From a virus, in IMG/VR virus record IMGVR_UViG_3300032291_003663, positions 1 through 64,000 of that record: 64,000 bases of DNA, one strand, 5' to 3'. Positions 53,404 through 61,460 of the stretch are shown here, piece after piece (within the stretch, counting starts at the first letter, position 1; every line of letters starts with the position of its first letter). The position numbers were made by a program, and so were the translations under genes. The notes under the pieces are model-generated. The model had not been told where the DNA came from, searched no databases, and saw only the letters and a list, made by a program, of their open reading frames with translations.

Positions 53404-53418
53404 ATAAATAAACAAGTT

Positions 53419-53613
53419 ATGAATAAGTATAACGCAATTGATGGTATCTACTTTGGATTTGAAATATTTGATGAAATATTTAACGTCATAAATGAACGTG
53501 GTTATGAAAACCCGGACAATATGTTTAAAGCAGGTGTGGCAAGTGCTGAAGCTGCTGTTAGACGATTAAGAGAAAAATACTACGAAGCCATACCTAAAAC
53601 AGTGGATATTTAA
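53419..53613 (+). CDS. hypothetical protein
   Basis: 64 residues, helical and acidic (FEIFDEIFNVINERG). No domain recognised. Confidence 0.5.
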   Translation: MNKYNAIDGIYFGFEIFDEIFNVINERGYENPDNMFKAGVASAEAAVRRLREKYYEAIPKTVDI

Positions 53614-53630
53614 CAATGATATTTATAGAT

Positions 53631-54260
53631 ATGAAATACCTGTTATCCATTCTTATGTTTATTACTGTTACTGCTTATAGTCAAGATACAGTTACTATTG
53701 TACATAAATCGTATAAAACAACTTATAGTAAGTCTAAACATTATCCTGTTAAAGTTGAATGGTGGCTAACTAAAGCAATGTTAAGTTGTTCCACCAAAAT
53801 TAAACGAACTGATAAGTTCGTAGCGGACCCTAAATTACCATTAGATACCGATTTACAACCAGATTATAACTCTTCTGGATTCGATCGTGGTCATAATTTT
53901 AACGCCGCAGATGGCGCTTGTAATCAAACAACTATGATTGAATCTTTCTATTTCAGCAATATGACGGCTCAATACCCAGCATTAAACCGTGGTGATTGGA
54001 AGACATTAGAAATAATGACTCGCAAATCAGCACTTGAAGAAGATTCAATCCACATATGGTGTGGGTCCGTAGGTGAAGCTAAAAAGATAGGCACAACATC
54101 AGTTCCTACTCAATGTTGGAAAGTTATTTATATTAAGAAAACAAATAAATGGGAAGCTTACTTATTCAACAATGACTTAAATAAAGCTGATGGTATAGAA
54201 AATAATCAAGTTGAAGTGAAAATCATTGAGCAAATTACAGGTTTTAAATTTAAAAAATAA
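53631..54260 (+). CDS. secreted DNA/RNA non-specific endonuclease (EndoG/NUC1-like)
   Basis: 209 residues from ATG 53631, chosen because the product then starts with a clean signal peptide (KYLLSILMFITVTAYSQ); an ATG at 53616 adds five residues. The catalytic DRGHNF motif is near 83-88 and the metal-binding Asn region NMTAQYPALNRGDW near 107-120. The enzyme cuts DNA and RNA without sequence preference. Export to the periplasm or medium suggests degrading competing DNA or nucleotide scavenging. Confidence 0.85.
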   Translation: MKYLLSILMFITVTAYSQDTVTIVHKSYKTTYSKSKHYPVKVEWWLTKAMLSCSTKIKRTDKFVADPKLPLDTDLQPDYNSSGFDRGHNFNAADGACNQTTMIESFYFSNMTAQYPALNRGDWKTLEIMTRKSALEEDSIHIWCGSVGEAKKIGTTSVPTQCWKVIYIKKTNKWEAYLFNNDLNKADGIENNQVEVKIIEQITGFKFKK

Positions 54261-54265
54261 ACATA

Positions 54266-54583
54266 ATGGATAGCATAGTAAAAAGCGTTATATCTCGTTT
54301 TGAAACCAGAGCAGAGATGGGAAATAAAAAATACGGTACAGATCTTGATAGAAAAGATCTAACACCATTAGAATGGATTCAACACCTACAAGACGAACTA
54401 CACGACGCTTACCTATACTCAGAAAAATTAAAGATTGAATATATCAATGGAATAAAACAATTAATGAGTGAGTGGATACAGGAGAAAAAACTTCAAGGAG
54501 CCAATGTTCCTGTTGAAGCATTTACTGCTGGATTTTATGCTTATTTATTAGAAAAAAAGAACGAAGATAGTAACAGTAATTAA
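54266..54583 (+). CDS. MazG-like or related helical phage protein
   Basis: 105 residues. RAEMGNKKYGTDL near 15-27 and EWIQHLQDELHDAYLYSEKL near 37-56 have the E-x3-D pattern of all-alpha nucleotide pyrophosphohydrolase-like phage proteins. Activity not certain. Confidence 0.5.
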   Translation: MDSIVKSVISRFETRAEMGNKKYGTDLDRKDLTPLEWIQHLQDELHDAYLYSEKLKIEYINGIKQLMSEWIQEKKLQGANVPVEAFTAGFYAYLLEKKNEDSNSN

Positions 54584-54585
54584 AA

Positions 54586-54616
54586 TTGGAAACCCCACTT
54601 ATCAATATTATGTTTA
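54586..54616 (+). promoter_or_regulatory. Bacteroidetes-type promoter
   Basis: TTGG 54586-54589, AAACCCC at the start of a 19-base spacer, TATGTTTA 54609-54616. Drives the DUF932-type gene. Confidence 0.6.
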
Positions 54617-54646
54617 GTGTATTAAATAATTAAAAAATCAAAGGTT

Positions 54647-55438
54647 ATGACTGTTACAAACAAAAGACAACCAATGGATCTTGTAGAAATACAAGACATC
54701 TGTTCAAGTGCATTTACAGCTGTATCTGCACCTAATGTTTCATCTAATTATACTCACATTCCAACATCTCAAGTAATTGAAGACATGGTTGAGTTAGGAT
54801 GGACACCAGTAAGTGCTCAAGAAGTTAGGGCACGTAAAGGTAGAGGATTTCAGAAGCATATTATTCGTTTTCAAAACCAAAACATTACTATTAAGGGTAA
54901 TGATGGTGATGATGTATTTCCTGAACTGCTATTAACTAATAGTCATGATGGTAAAAACGCATTTCATCTAAGAGTTGGATTGTATCGTTTAGTATGTTCA
55001 AATGGACTTGTAATTGCTGATTCTGAATTTAGTAATGTAGCAATTCGTCATATGGGTTATACATTTGAAGCACTTCGTGAACAAGTATTAACCATGATTA
55101 ACACATTACCTAATCTTGTACAGAAAATTAATACATTTAAAACCACAGCATTGTCAGACGAACAAATAATTGAATTTGCACTTAAAGCATCTGAATTGCG
55201 TTGGAAAAATAAAAATATAACATTAGATATGGATGAATTAACTAGTTCACAACGTGATCAAGACAATGATCCAAATCTATGGACGGTATTTAACCGCATC
55301 CAGGAAAAATTAGTTAACGGTGGTATCAGTTATACAAATGGAAAGAAAACGCGTAAAGTAAGAGCTCTTAAGAATTTTACAGCCGACATGCAGTTTAATG
55401 GTGAATTATGGCAGCTGGCAGAAGAATATGCTAATTGA
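54647..55438 (+). CDS. DUF932/DUF945 family phage/plasmid protein
   Basis: 263 residues. Central FHLRVGLYRLVCSNGLVIADSEF near 104-126 is the family hallmark, followed by helices with VLTMINTLPNLVQKI. Such proteins are common early genes in phages and plasmids; a role in DNA metabolism or defence evasion is suspected but unproven. It forms a single-gene unit between a promoter and a terminator. Confidence 0.85.
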   Translation: MTVTNKRQPMDLVEIQDICSSAFTAVSAPNVSSNYTHIPTSQVIEDMVELGWTPVSAQEVRARKGRGFQKHIIRFQNQNITIKGNDGDDVFPELLLTNSHDGKNAFHLRVGLYRLVCSNGLVIADSEFSNVAIRHMGYTFEALREQVLTMINTLPNLVQKINTFKTTALSDEQIIEFALKASELRWKNKNITLDMDELTSSQRDQDNDPNLWTVFNRIQEKLVNGGISYTNGKKTRKVRALKNFTADMQFNGELWQLAEEYAN

Positions 55439-55455
55439 TGTTGTATTGTTATAAA

Positions 55456-55480
55456 AAGAGCTCGGGAAACCGAGCTCTTA
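55456..55480 (+). terminator. intrinsic terminator, overlapping the next promoter
   Basis: AAGAGCTCGG (55456-55465) and CCGAGCTCTT (55470-55479) form a perfect 10-bp stem with a GAAA tetraloop. The bases TCGG and GAAACC also serve as the upstream box of the promoter at 55462-55492. Confidence 0.85.
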
Positions 55481-55492
55481 TCTTTACATTTA
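55462..55492 (+). promoter_or_regulatory. promoter embedded in terminator
   Basis: TCGG 55462-55465, GAAACC, total spacer 19, TACATTTA 55485-55492; drives the gene at 55511. Confidence 0.5.
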
Positions 55493-55510
55493 TGGTATAA
55501 ATTAAAAATT

Positions 55511-55663
55511 ATGAGTAAAATTAAAGAAGCACTTTTAACAGATAACCACATAAGCCTAAACCCAGATATGATTGATGCTGATTATCAATATGAACAGTGG
55601 CTAATACAGCAACAGCAAGAAGAAGAATATTATGCATTATTAACTGAACTAAATAATCAGTAA
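55511..55663 (+). CDS. hypothetical small protein
   Basis: 50 residues, helical, with a glutamine/glutamate-rich stretch (LIQQQQEEEYY). Coupled by TAATG overlap to the next gene. Function unknown. Confidence 0.55.
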   Translation: MSKIKEALLTDNHISLNPDMIDADYQYEQWLIQQQQEEEYYALLTELNNQ

Positions 55664-55872
55664 TGACACCAAGAGAAAAAGCAGAAGAATTATTTGATAA
55701 AATGTTATATAATGATGGGAATAGCTATCATCATTGTAGTCATTATGTAGGTAAAAACTGTGCATTAATAGCAGTGGGTGAAATCGTAAAGGTTATCGGG
55801 TATGATCCATTAACATTAGGACAAGCAGAAATATATTGGGAAGAAGTTAAACAAGAAATAGAAAAGCTATAA
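55663..55872 (+). CDS. small conserved protein, paralog of the 22657 gene
   Basis: 69 residues. MTPREKAEEL and WEEVKQEIEKL flank a middle with a Cys-Ala-Leu motif, as in the 60-residue protein next to the sliding clamp. The extra residues include an HH-rich insert (YHHCSHYVGKNC), possibly metal-binding. Confidence 0.65.
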   Translation: MTPREKAEELFDKMLYNDGNSYHHCSHYVGKNCALIAVGEIVKVIGYDPLTLGQAEIYWEEVKQEIEKL

Positions 55873-55878
55873 GTAAAA

Positions 55879-55909
55879 TTGGAGGGGTAAAACAATATTC
55901 ATATATTTA
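55879..55909 (+). promoter_or_regulatory. Bacteroidetes-type promoter
   Basis: TTGG 55879-55882, 19 bases, TATATTTA 55902-55909; upstream of the HExxH gene. Confidence 0.6.
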
Positions 55910-55928
55910 GACATGAAACTAACCTCTT

Positions 55929-56378
55929 ATGAGCAATATATCTTTATATACTCGCACTCGTAACTTAACACGGAAGGAATTAGTTATCTATATTAAAGAA
56001 GTACTTAATCTGTTACATAAAGAATATCACACCCCATACCATAAGAAAATTAAATTTAAGATATATAGATATAAAGCACCTAAACGCAAACCAGGTGTTA
56101 ATGTTTTAAGACGTAATACAAAACATTTTAAAAATATGGCGGATTGGGTTAAAGATGATAACTTAATTACTATTCATTTAAAACGAAATAAAACAATAAA
56201 ATCTTTAACTATATCTTTATTACACGAATATTGCCATTATACTCAAGATATGAATATCTACTACGACTTTGCCGACAAATATGGCTACTGGAAAAACCCA
56301 TACGAGATTCAGGCTGAAGATTTTGCTAGGGCTAATACTGAAAAAGCATTTGAAGAATGTAAATGGACATTTGTATAA
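55929..56378 (+). CDS. HExxH metalloprotease-like protein
   Basis: 149 residues. LLHEYCHYTQ near 96-105 holds the zinc-binding H-E-x-x-H motif; the third ligand may be Glu in YEIQAEDFA near 129-137, as in gluzincins or SprT-like proteins. Basic first half (RYKAPKRKPGVNVLRR). Small proteases or protease mimics of this size are known among early phage genes. Substrate unknown. Confidence 0.7.
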   Translation: MSNISLYTRTRNLTRKELVIYIKEVLNLLHKEYHTPYHKKIKFKIYRYKAPKRKPGVNVLRRNTKHFKNMADWVKDDNLITIHLKRNKTIKSLTISLLHEYCHYTQDMNIYYDFADKYGYWKNPYEIQAEDFARANTEKAFEECKWTFV

Positions 56379-56411
56379 TGGTTTTCCCAATATATTTATT
56401 TAAAAAATAAA

Positions 56412-56660
56412 ATGACAATGAACATTTATGAACAACTTTTAGAAATCCATGAACAATTAAGCGATGATGAAATGTGGCTTAATATTTTAGATATTGCTTA
56501 TGATGAAATAGGAGCAGATAGTATTGATGATCTAATTGAAAAGGCAACTGAAAATGAAGATGAAGGGATAATATATAATTTGATTGACGAAGGCGAAAAT
56601 ATTTTGTCGCTGAAAGATTTAGATAATTATATAGATGGAGACGATTTTGACGAATATTAA
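56412..56660 (+). CDS. hypothetical highly acidic protein
   Basis: 82 residues with about one third Asp and Glu (IDDLIEKATENEDEG; YIDGDDFDEY at the end). Size and charge recall DNA-mimic inhibitors, but no similarity was recognised. An alternative ATG is two codons downstream. Confidence 0.5.
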   Translation: MTMNIYEQLLEIHEQLSDDEMWLNILDIAYDEIGADSIDDLIEKATENEDEGIIYNLIDEGENILSLKDLDNYIDGDDFDEY

Positions 56661-56680
56661 TCAGTTATAAAAATAAACAA

Positions 56681-56899
56681 ATGGTAGAAATTAATTTACA
56701 AAGTGCGTATAACATAGCTAGTCTATTCGGATTTGGTATTTGTATGTATAAGATATACAAATTAGAAATAATAATTGAGTTACTTAAAACTAACCAATTA
56801 CTAAGCGCTATGACTAATTTTGTTTTAACTAAAACACTTAAAGATAAAGGTGTAATAGGAGAAGATGAATTAGAAGCAAAGATTAAGGAAGAATTGTAA
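56681..56899 (+). CDS. small membrane-anchored protein
   Basis: 72 residues. Hydrophobic N-terminal segment (IASLFGFGICMYKIYKLEIII), then an acidic helix (KDKGVIGEDELEAKIKEEL). Function unknown. Confidence 0.5.
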   Translation: MVEINLQSAYNIASLFGFGICMYKIYKLEIIIELLKTNQLLSAMTNFVLTKTLKDKGVIGEDELEAKIKEEL

Positions 56900-56923
56900 C
56901 CATAAAAAGTAGTTATACATTTA
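56893..56923 (+). promoter_or_regulatory. Bacteroidetes-type promoter
   Basis: ATTG 56893-56896, TAACC at the spacer start, 19 bases, TACATTTA 56916-56923. Confidence 0.55.
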
Positions 56924-56943
56924 CTTAAACAAAAATAAAGGTT

Positions 56944-57234
56944 ATGGATAAAAATCTCAAGTCATTATTGACAAGTTTAGGACTCATTTTGTTATATTAC
57001 TACGCAACAGTAGGTATAGTTAAACTTATTTGGAACACGGACGATGATTATAAATTTGAAGGCCGAGTTAAATTTTTAGTTTTATTATCTATTTTGTTTT
57101 CTATCATTTACATATTTGGGATATATTACGTTGTTGGATTACACCATGTTGATTCGTTTTATAAATTTTTTATTGTAGCACAATTGATATATGTTGGTTT
57201 AGGTGTTATCTTAAATGCATTAATTAAGAGATAG
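56944..57234 (+). CDS. small three-span membrane protein
   Basis: 96 residues with spans near 7-27, 44-66 and 74-93. Function unknown. Confidence 0.55.
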   Translation: MDKNLKSLLTSLGLILLYYYATVGIVKLIWNTDDDYKFEGRVKFLVLLSILFSIIYIFGIYYVVGLHHVDSFYKFFIVAQLIYVGLGVILNALIKR

Positions 57235-57235
57235 T

Positions 57236-57266
57236 TTTGAGAAACCAAGTAATATTCATACATTTA
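57236..57266 (+). promoter_or_regulatory. Bacteroidetes-type promoter
   Basis: TTTG 57236-57239, GAAACC inside a 19-base spacer, TACATTTA 57259-57266: one of the best matches in the window. Confidence 0.7.
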
Positions 57267-57285
57267 CGTTATAAAATTAAAATGT

Positions 57286-57543
57286 ATGAAATTAACATCA
57301 ACCTTAGACAAAATTACAGAACAAGTATTTGGGGCAAAAACATGTGACGAGGCTAAACAAATTGTTATTGCTTACCTTAATGAAAGTAAAATTAAAGAAA
57401 CAGATCGTATTAAAATGATTAATGAAGTTACTAATATGAAGTATCTTTACAAAGTACAAATGTATATTGCTAATGCATTATTGAAATATGAAGGATTAGG
57501 GGTTGGCAATAAGCCAACCTCTCCTTCTGTTGATGAAAATTAA
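57286..57543 (+). CDS. hypothetical small protein
   Basis: 85 residues, helical (TEQVFGAKTCDEAKQIVIAYL) with a short disordered end. A good promoter lies 20 bases upstream. Function unknown. Confidence 0.55.
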   Translation: MKLTSTLDKITEQVFGAKTCDEAKQIVIAYLNESKIKETDRIKMINEVTNMKYLYKVQMYIANALLKYEGLGVGNKPTSPSVDEN

Positions 57544-57559
57544 ACGAAATAAATAAGTT

Positions 57560-57775
57560 ATGAAGACAGCAATGCAAGAATTATGGGAGTGGATTGATGC
57601 TAATTATCATGAAGATAGTTTTAATCTAAATGATGCAAAGGAAATATCGCTTCAACGAGAACAAGATACAGCAATAAAATTCCATAGATGGATGTTAAAA
57701 AACGACACAGAACAAAACGCAGAAATATATTTTCATTATAGCGATAATGATATGTGGAATGAATTTTTAAAATAA
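57560..57775 (+). CDS. hypothetical small protein
   Basis: 71 residues, acidic, aromatic (WEWIDANYHEDSF; YFHYSDNDMWNEF). No domain recognised. Confidence 0.5.
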   Translation: MKTAMQELWEWIDANYHEDSFNLNDAKEISLQREQDTAIKFHRWMLKNDTEQNAEIYFHYSDNDMWNEFLK

Positions 57776-57788
57776 AAATAAAATAATC

Positions 57789-58058
57789 ATGGCTGACTTT
57801 AGTAAACAATGGTGTGAAATAAATGATCCTGAAATGCTACATGACTTTGATATATTTGAAGAACATAGCAAACTACAACAAGGATATGGTATTAATTTTA
57901 TATGTGAAGGGTTTGGTTTTGTAATGATAGCTAAGGGACATAACGATGAAATATTGTTAGCTGTACCTGATGAAGAAGACCATAATATGGTTATTTGGGT
58001 TGATTATGATGATTTTATAAATAAGGAACTAAAAAATCATAGAGAATTTCCTATATAA
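57789..58058 (+). CDS. hypothetical small acidic protein
   Basis: 89 residues with a beta-rich middle (GINFICEGFGFVMIAKG) and many Asp/Glu. Function unknown. Confidence 0.5.
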   Translation: MADFSKQWCEINDPEMLHDFDIFEEHSKLQQGYGINFICEGFGFVMIAKGHNDEILLAVPDEEDHNMVIWVDYDDFINKELKNHREFPI

Positions 58059-58104
58059 ACTGAATTTTTGTTTATATATTTACTTAAACAAAAAATTGTA
58101 AATT

Positions 58105-58203
58105 ATGGATAAAGTTAAATTAATAACATGGGTTGCTATAATGGCACTTGGTATTGCACTTTGGTATTTTATATTTAAGTTAATAACTAACATTCTAAAC
58201 TAA
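58105..58203 (+). CDS. tiny single-span membrane protein
   Basis: 32 residues, nearly all one membrane span (LITWVAIMALGIALWYFIF). It has the usual A-rich leader and the gene after it starts 7 bases downstream. Very short, so coding is plausible but not certain. Confidence 0.45.
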   Translation: MDKVKLITWVAIMALGIALWYFIFKLITNILN

Positions 58204-58209
58204 AAGGTT

Positions 58210-58620
58210 ATGGACAACAAAGTAACACTTACAGAACAGCTTAAAGCATTTGATGACGGCCGTATTATTGACAGTAATGGTAGTGAAAATGACTGCTACA
58301 ATTTTTATGATTGGTTTTGTTCCGACAAGGCTTTAAAAGCCAAATCCGAGAGACTATTTAGGGCAGTAAAGCGTTGGGTAGAAAAACGCAACACCGATAC
58401 AGATAAAGTATATGTTTTTTTTAAGAATAATTGTCCTATGAATGGATCATTATATGATGATTTTCGTATTTGTGATGTTGAAACGGGGGATGTAGTTTGG
58501 ACAGTAACACCTAAAAGTGGACATAGTGGATTAGCAGAGATTTGGGGCAGACAAAATGAATTTAAGGGAGCAATTATAACGGGAGAGACTATGAATGAAA
58601 TCTATAGAAGTAATTTTTGA
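58210..58620 (+). CDS. hypothetical protein
   Basis: 136 residues. NGSENDCYNFYDWFCSDKALKAK near 23-45 resembles a phage family of unknown function; an ordered beta-rich end follows. Its end carries a promoter box for the next gene. Confidence 0.55.
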   Translation: MDNKVTLTEQLKAFDDGRIIDSNGSENDCYNFYDWFCSDKALKAKSERLFRAVKRWVEKRNTDTDKVYVFFKNNCPMNGSLYDDFRICDVETGDVVWTVTPKSGHSGLAEIWGRQNEFKGAIITGETMNEIYRSNF

Positions 58621-58665
58621 AACTAAATAACGAGCGTATATTCATGTTAACCAAATAAATAAAAC

Positions 58666-59007
58666 ATGAAACAAATCGAAGTAAAATTATTAGGTTTAAA
58701 CGAATTAGGTGTTAAAGAATTAAACGAATACTACAAACACAATATTACAAAGTATGATAATTGGCCTCCATTTAAATATGGTCAAACATTAGGTATAACT
58801 AGAAAACGTTTCAAACAACCTAAAGCTTTCTATAATAGTGGTTTAAATACATATGTGGGTAATTTCGATTGTCAACAATTAGTATTAAACGAAGATGGTA
58901 GTGAATGTAAATACGGAGGTGGTAACTTCTCATATCAAATAAAGCATTTCAATCATAAGATATATGAAATAGAGGTTATAGAAACATTTACAGAAATAAA
59001 GCTTTAA
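58666..59007 (+). CDS. hypothetical protein
   Basis: 113 residues, basic and aromatic (WPPFKYGQTLGITRKRF near 33-49), with cysteines near residues 69 and 81. Function unknown. Confidence 0.5.
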   Translation: MKQIEVKLLGLNELGVKELNEYYKHNITKYDNWPPFKYGQTLGITRKRFKQPKAFYNSGLNTYVGNFDCQQLVLNEDGSECKYGGGNFSYQIKHFNHKIYEIEVIETFTEIKL

Positions 59008-59053
59008 GGCAAGGTAATGTTCGTACATTTATGTTAATTAAAAATTAAAACAT

Positions 59054-59251
59054 ATGGAGATTAAACTAACATTTACCGAAACTCTATTACTACAAGAGTC
59101 AATAGCAGCTCGTTTACAACTCATACAAAAGTTAATGACAGTATTTAGTGAGAATGAGGGTACAGAGGAATTAATTAAATACTATAATGGTGAAGTAGAT
59201 AAGTTAAATGCTTTGCAAATCAAACTAACAATATCACAAGTTATAAGTTAG
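59054..59251 (+). CDS. hypothetical small protein
   Basis: 65 residues, almost fully helical (ETLLLQESIAARLQLIQKL), perhaps a coiled-coil dimer. Function unknown. Confidence 0.5.
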   Translation: MEIKLTFTETLLLQESIAARLQLIQKLMTVFSENEGTEELIKYYNGEVDKLNALQIKLTISQVIS

Positions 59252-59308
59252 TTACATAATAGTTAACAAAAAATAGCAAAGCTTTCGCAATACAACACCT
59301 CAATACAA

Positions 59309-59356
59309 ACATACGTATATACGCTTGGAAATCAAGTAAGTATAGCATATGTATGT
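59309..59356 (+). other. imperfect RNA hairpin in intergenic region
   Basis: ACATAC (59309-59314) pairs with GTATGT (59351-59356); the inner CTTG (59324-59327) pairs with CAAG (59333-59336) around a GAAAT loop. It precedes the 59377 gene and lacks the usual promoter box of this arm, so it may be a leader or a small RNA. Confidence 0.4.
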
Positions 59357-59376
59357 TTAACTAATAAAAAATAATA

Positions 59377-59562
59377 ATGGAAACGGATTTAAAAAGACTA
59401 TTGCAAACAGCAACTAATTATGGTAATGAACAAGGATATATTACTCATGATGAGGTATCAAATTTATGTAATGGCGATGTAGAATTAACCGAATGGGTTG
59501 TTAACCATCTTAAAAGATTAAAGAAAAACAACGCAATTCAGTTTGAGCTTGATCTTGTGTAA
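59377..59562 (+). CDS. hypothetical small protein, paralog of the next gene
   Basis: 61 residues. LLQTATNYGNEQGYITHDEV...VVNHLKRLKKNN has the same plan as the 59-residue product at 59607 (a short helix, GYI, then a positively charged helix). Possibly a miniature winged-helix fold. Confidence 0.55.
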   Translation: METDLKRLLQTATNYGNEQGYITHDEVSNLCNGDVELTEWVVNHLKRLKKNNAIQFELDLV

Positions 59563-59585
59563 CCAAGTTTTTATTTGTATATTCA
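59555..59585 (+). promoter_or_regulatory. Bacteroidetes-type promoter, weaker match
   Basis: TTGT 59555-59558, AACC near the spacer start, 19 bases, TATATTCA 59578-59585. Confidence 0.45.
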
Positions 59586-59606
59586 TTTAAACAAAAAATA
59601 AAGGTT

Positions 59607-59786
59607 ATGACTAAACAAGAAGCATTACAATTAGTACTTGATCAGATTAAGGAATATGGTTACATTAGTGAGGATGGTATTTTGGATGTGTGTGATGAGG
59701 AAATGAAGTTAGTTAGTTTTGTTCATAAGCAGCTAGCGAAAATGGTTGAAAATGGTGAGTTGAGTGATGATGAATATGGTAAATAA
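59607..59786 (+). CDS. hypothetical small protein, paralog of the previous gene
   Basis: 59 residues. LVLDQIKEYGYISEDGILDVCDEE...VHKQLAKMVENGEL aligns with the 59377 product. More acidic. Function unknown. Confidence 0.55.
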   Translation: MTKQEALQLVLDQIKEYGYISEDGILDVCDEEMKLVSFVHKQLAKMVENGELSDDEYGK

Positions 59787-59824
59787 ACCAAATAATTTTT
59801 TATACATTTAAATAAATAAAGGTT

Positions 59825-59998
59825 ATGACTCAATTTGAAGAAAACAACCCAGAACAACTTAAGGAATTTACTCGTCAACTTAGAATACTAATGGATGATT
59901 TTCATCCAAACTTATATACAATTGATGGTGTATGGGAAGGTGCCGCTAAAATAGAACAAGCGATTAAAGAAGTATTAGAAGGAGCCAATAATGGATAA
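59825..59998 (+). CDS. hypothetical small protein
   Basis: 57 residues, helical, acidic start and end (TQFEENNPEQLKEFTRQL). The ATG of the next gene overlaps its last codons. Function unknown. Confidence 0.5.
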   Translation: MTQFEENNPEQLKEFTRQLRILMDDFHPNLYTIDGVWEGAAKIEQAIKEVLEGANNG

Positions 59999-60173
59999 CT
60001 ACAACACATCAGGTGATAATTTAGGATTAAGGGTAGTATTGTTTTTAATATTCACAGCATTAAAGCTAACACACTACATAGGTTGGAGTTGGATAGCGAT
60101 AACGTCTCCGTTGTGGATACCTCTAGTTATGATTATATTTTTAGCGTTGATTCACAATATTTTCAAGCAATAG
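59991..60173 (+). CDS. small membrane protein
   Basis: 60 residues, hydrophobic from about 11 to 58 (LRVVLFLIFTALKL; SPLWIPLVMIIFLALI), two spans. Overlaps the previous gene by 8 bases. Confidence 0.5.
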   Translation: MDNYNTSGDNLGLRVVLFLIFTALKLTHYIGWSWIAITSPLWIPLVMIIFLALIHNIFKQ

Positions 60174-60215
60174 GAAACGTAATTTTTGTTTGTACATTTA
60201 ATTAAATAAATTAAT

Positions 60216-60413
60216 ATGTTAACAGAACATCAAAGTGAATTGTTTAGTAAATTAATAGATGCAAGTTGGGAAGCAGACAACACAGCTAATTCACCGCTTA
60301 CAAGGGATTTGGCGCGCAATGAATTTTGGCGATTAAAGAAAGAATTGATGAATGATATGGGTACGGAAGCGTACCTTTTGTTTGTGGCACGAGGTAAACA
60401 GATGTTTGCTTAG
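60216..60413 (+). CDS. hypothetical small protein
   Basis: 65 residues, helical (EHQSELFSKLIDASWEAD; RNEFWRLKKELM). A promoter box TACATTTA at 60193-60200 precedes it. Function unknown. Confidence 0.5.
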   Translation: MLTEHQSELFSKLIDASWEADNTANSPLTRDLARNEFWRLKKELMNDMGTEAYLLFVARGKQMFA

Positions 60414-60461
60414 ATGAAACCAAATAATTTTTTTATACATTTAATTAAATAAATAAAGGTT

Positions 60462-60746
60462 ATGCAAGACATTAAGTATCCAATCGGTTTCGAAATTTTC
60501 AAGTTAGAGGAAAATAAAGAAGAGTACACTGTTACAGGTACTATAGCTAAAGCATATCGATTTAGAGATTTCGATAGCGCCTATGACCTTGAAAAATACA
60601 TTCAGAAGCACATAGACTGTTCAGGTATTGATTTCGACTCAGAGTATTGTCAGTTTTTTGCTTATACTAAAACTATTGAGCGAGCAAAGCAATTTGTTAA
60701 TGATATAACTGCTTGGGTAGAGAAGGTAAAGGAATTAGTAAGTTAA
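60462..60746 (+). CDS. hypothetical protein
   Basis: 94 residues, alpha/beta, acidic, with EKYIQKHIDCSGIDFDSEYC near 48-67. Promoter box TACATTTA at 60436-60443. Function unknown. Confidence 0.5.
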   Translation: MQDIKYPIGFEIFKLEENKEEYTVTGTIAKAYRFRDFDSAYDLEKYIQKHIDCSGIDFDSEYCQFFAYTKTIERAKQFVNDITAWVEKVKELVS

Positions 60747-60793
60747 TAATAAGGGCAAAGTAACAATCATACATTCATATAAATTAATAAGTT

Positions 60794-61006
60794 ATGAAAT
60801 ACGAAATAACAGATCAAGTCACATACAGAACAATATATTTTACTATTGAAGCGGATGATGGTAAAGTATATAATGTAAGTGTTGCAGAAGAAAATGAATG
60901 GAAAGATAATTGGAGAATAATGGATGAAGATGGTAATGAAATAAATGACAACTCAGAATTGTATGATGCCTTAGTTGCGTTATGTAAAGAAAGTATAAGT
61001 AAGTAA
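60794..61006 (+). CDS. hypothetical small protein
   Basis: 70 residues, beta-rich and acidic (YRTIYFTIEADDGKVYNVSV). Function unknown. Confidence 0.5.
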   Translation: MKYEITDQVTYRTIYFTIEADDGKVYNVSVAEENEWKDNWRIMDEDGNEINDNSELYDALVALCKESISK

Positions 61007-61059
61007 TTTTTTGTTACCAAACTATTTGTGTATATTTAGTTAAATAAAAAATAAAAGTT

Positions 61060-61251
61060 ATGAAAATTAAAGAAATACAAGACGGAATAGTAAATAACTT
61101 AGGGTACTTATATTCAAGTACACCAACATTTGCTTCGGACATACGTAAGTGTACTAGTTTACTTGAATTAGTAGTAATGTTAGGTCAATACGGATATGAT
61201 AAACAAGGCGCAATTGGTGTATTAGATGGTGTAATAGTAACTAACGAATAA
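61060..61251 (+). CDS. hypothetical small protein
   Basis: 63 residues, helical (SLLELVVMLGQYGYDKQGA). TATATTTA at 61031-61038 with TTTG 17 bases upstream of it. Function unknown. Confidence 0.5.
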   Translation: MKIKEIQDGIVNNLGYLYSSTPTFASDIRKCTSLLELVVMLGQYGYDKQGAIGVLDGVIVTNE

Positions 61252-61268
61252 TTAAATAAATAAAGGTT

Positions 61269-61460
61269 ATGGCAAACATGAGTTATTGTAGATTTGAGAA
61301 CACGCTTAGTGATCTTTTGGATTGTTTTAATAACATGGATAGCGGTGATTTAAGCGCGAGGGAATTTGCTAAACGCAAACAAATGATTAAAGTATGTATG
61401 TCGATTGCTTGCGACTATGCCGATCTTTTAGAAGAAGAATTTGTTGATGACGAAGATTAA
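61269..61460 (+). CDS. small conserved phage protein
   Basis: 63 residues. MANMSYCRFENTLSDLLDC is a start found in small phage proteins of unknown function; two more cysteines and an acidic end follow (LLEEEFVDDED). Confidence 0.6.
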   Translation: MANMSYCRFENTLSDLLDCFNNMDSGDLSAREFAKRKQMIKVCMSIACDYADLLEEEFVDDED

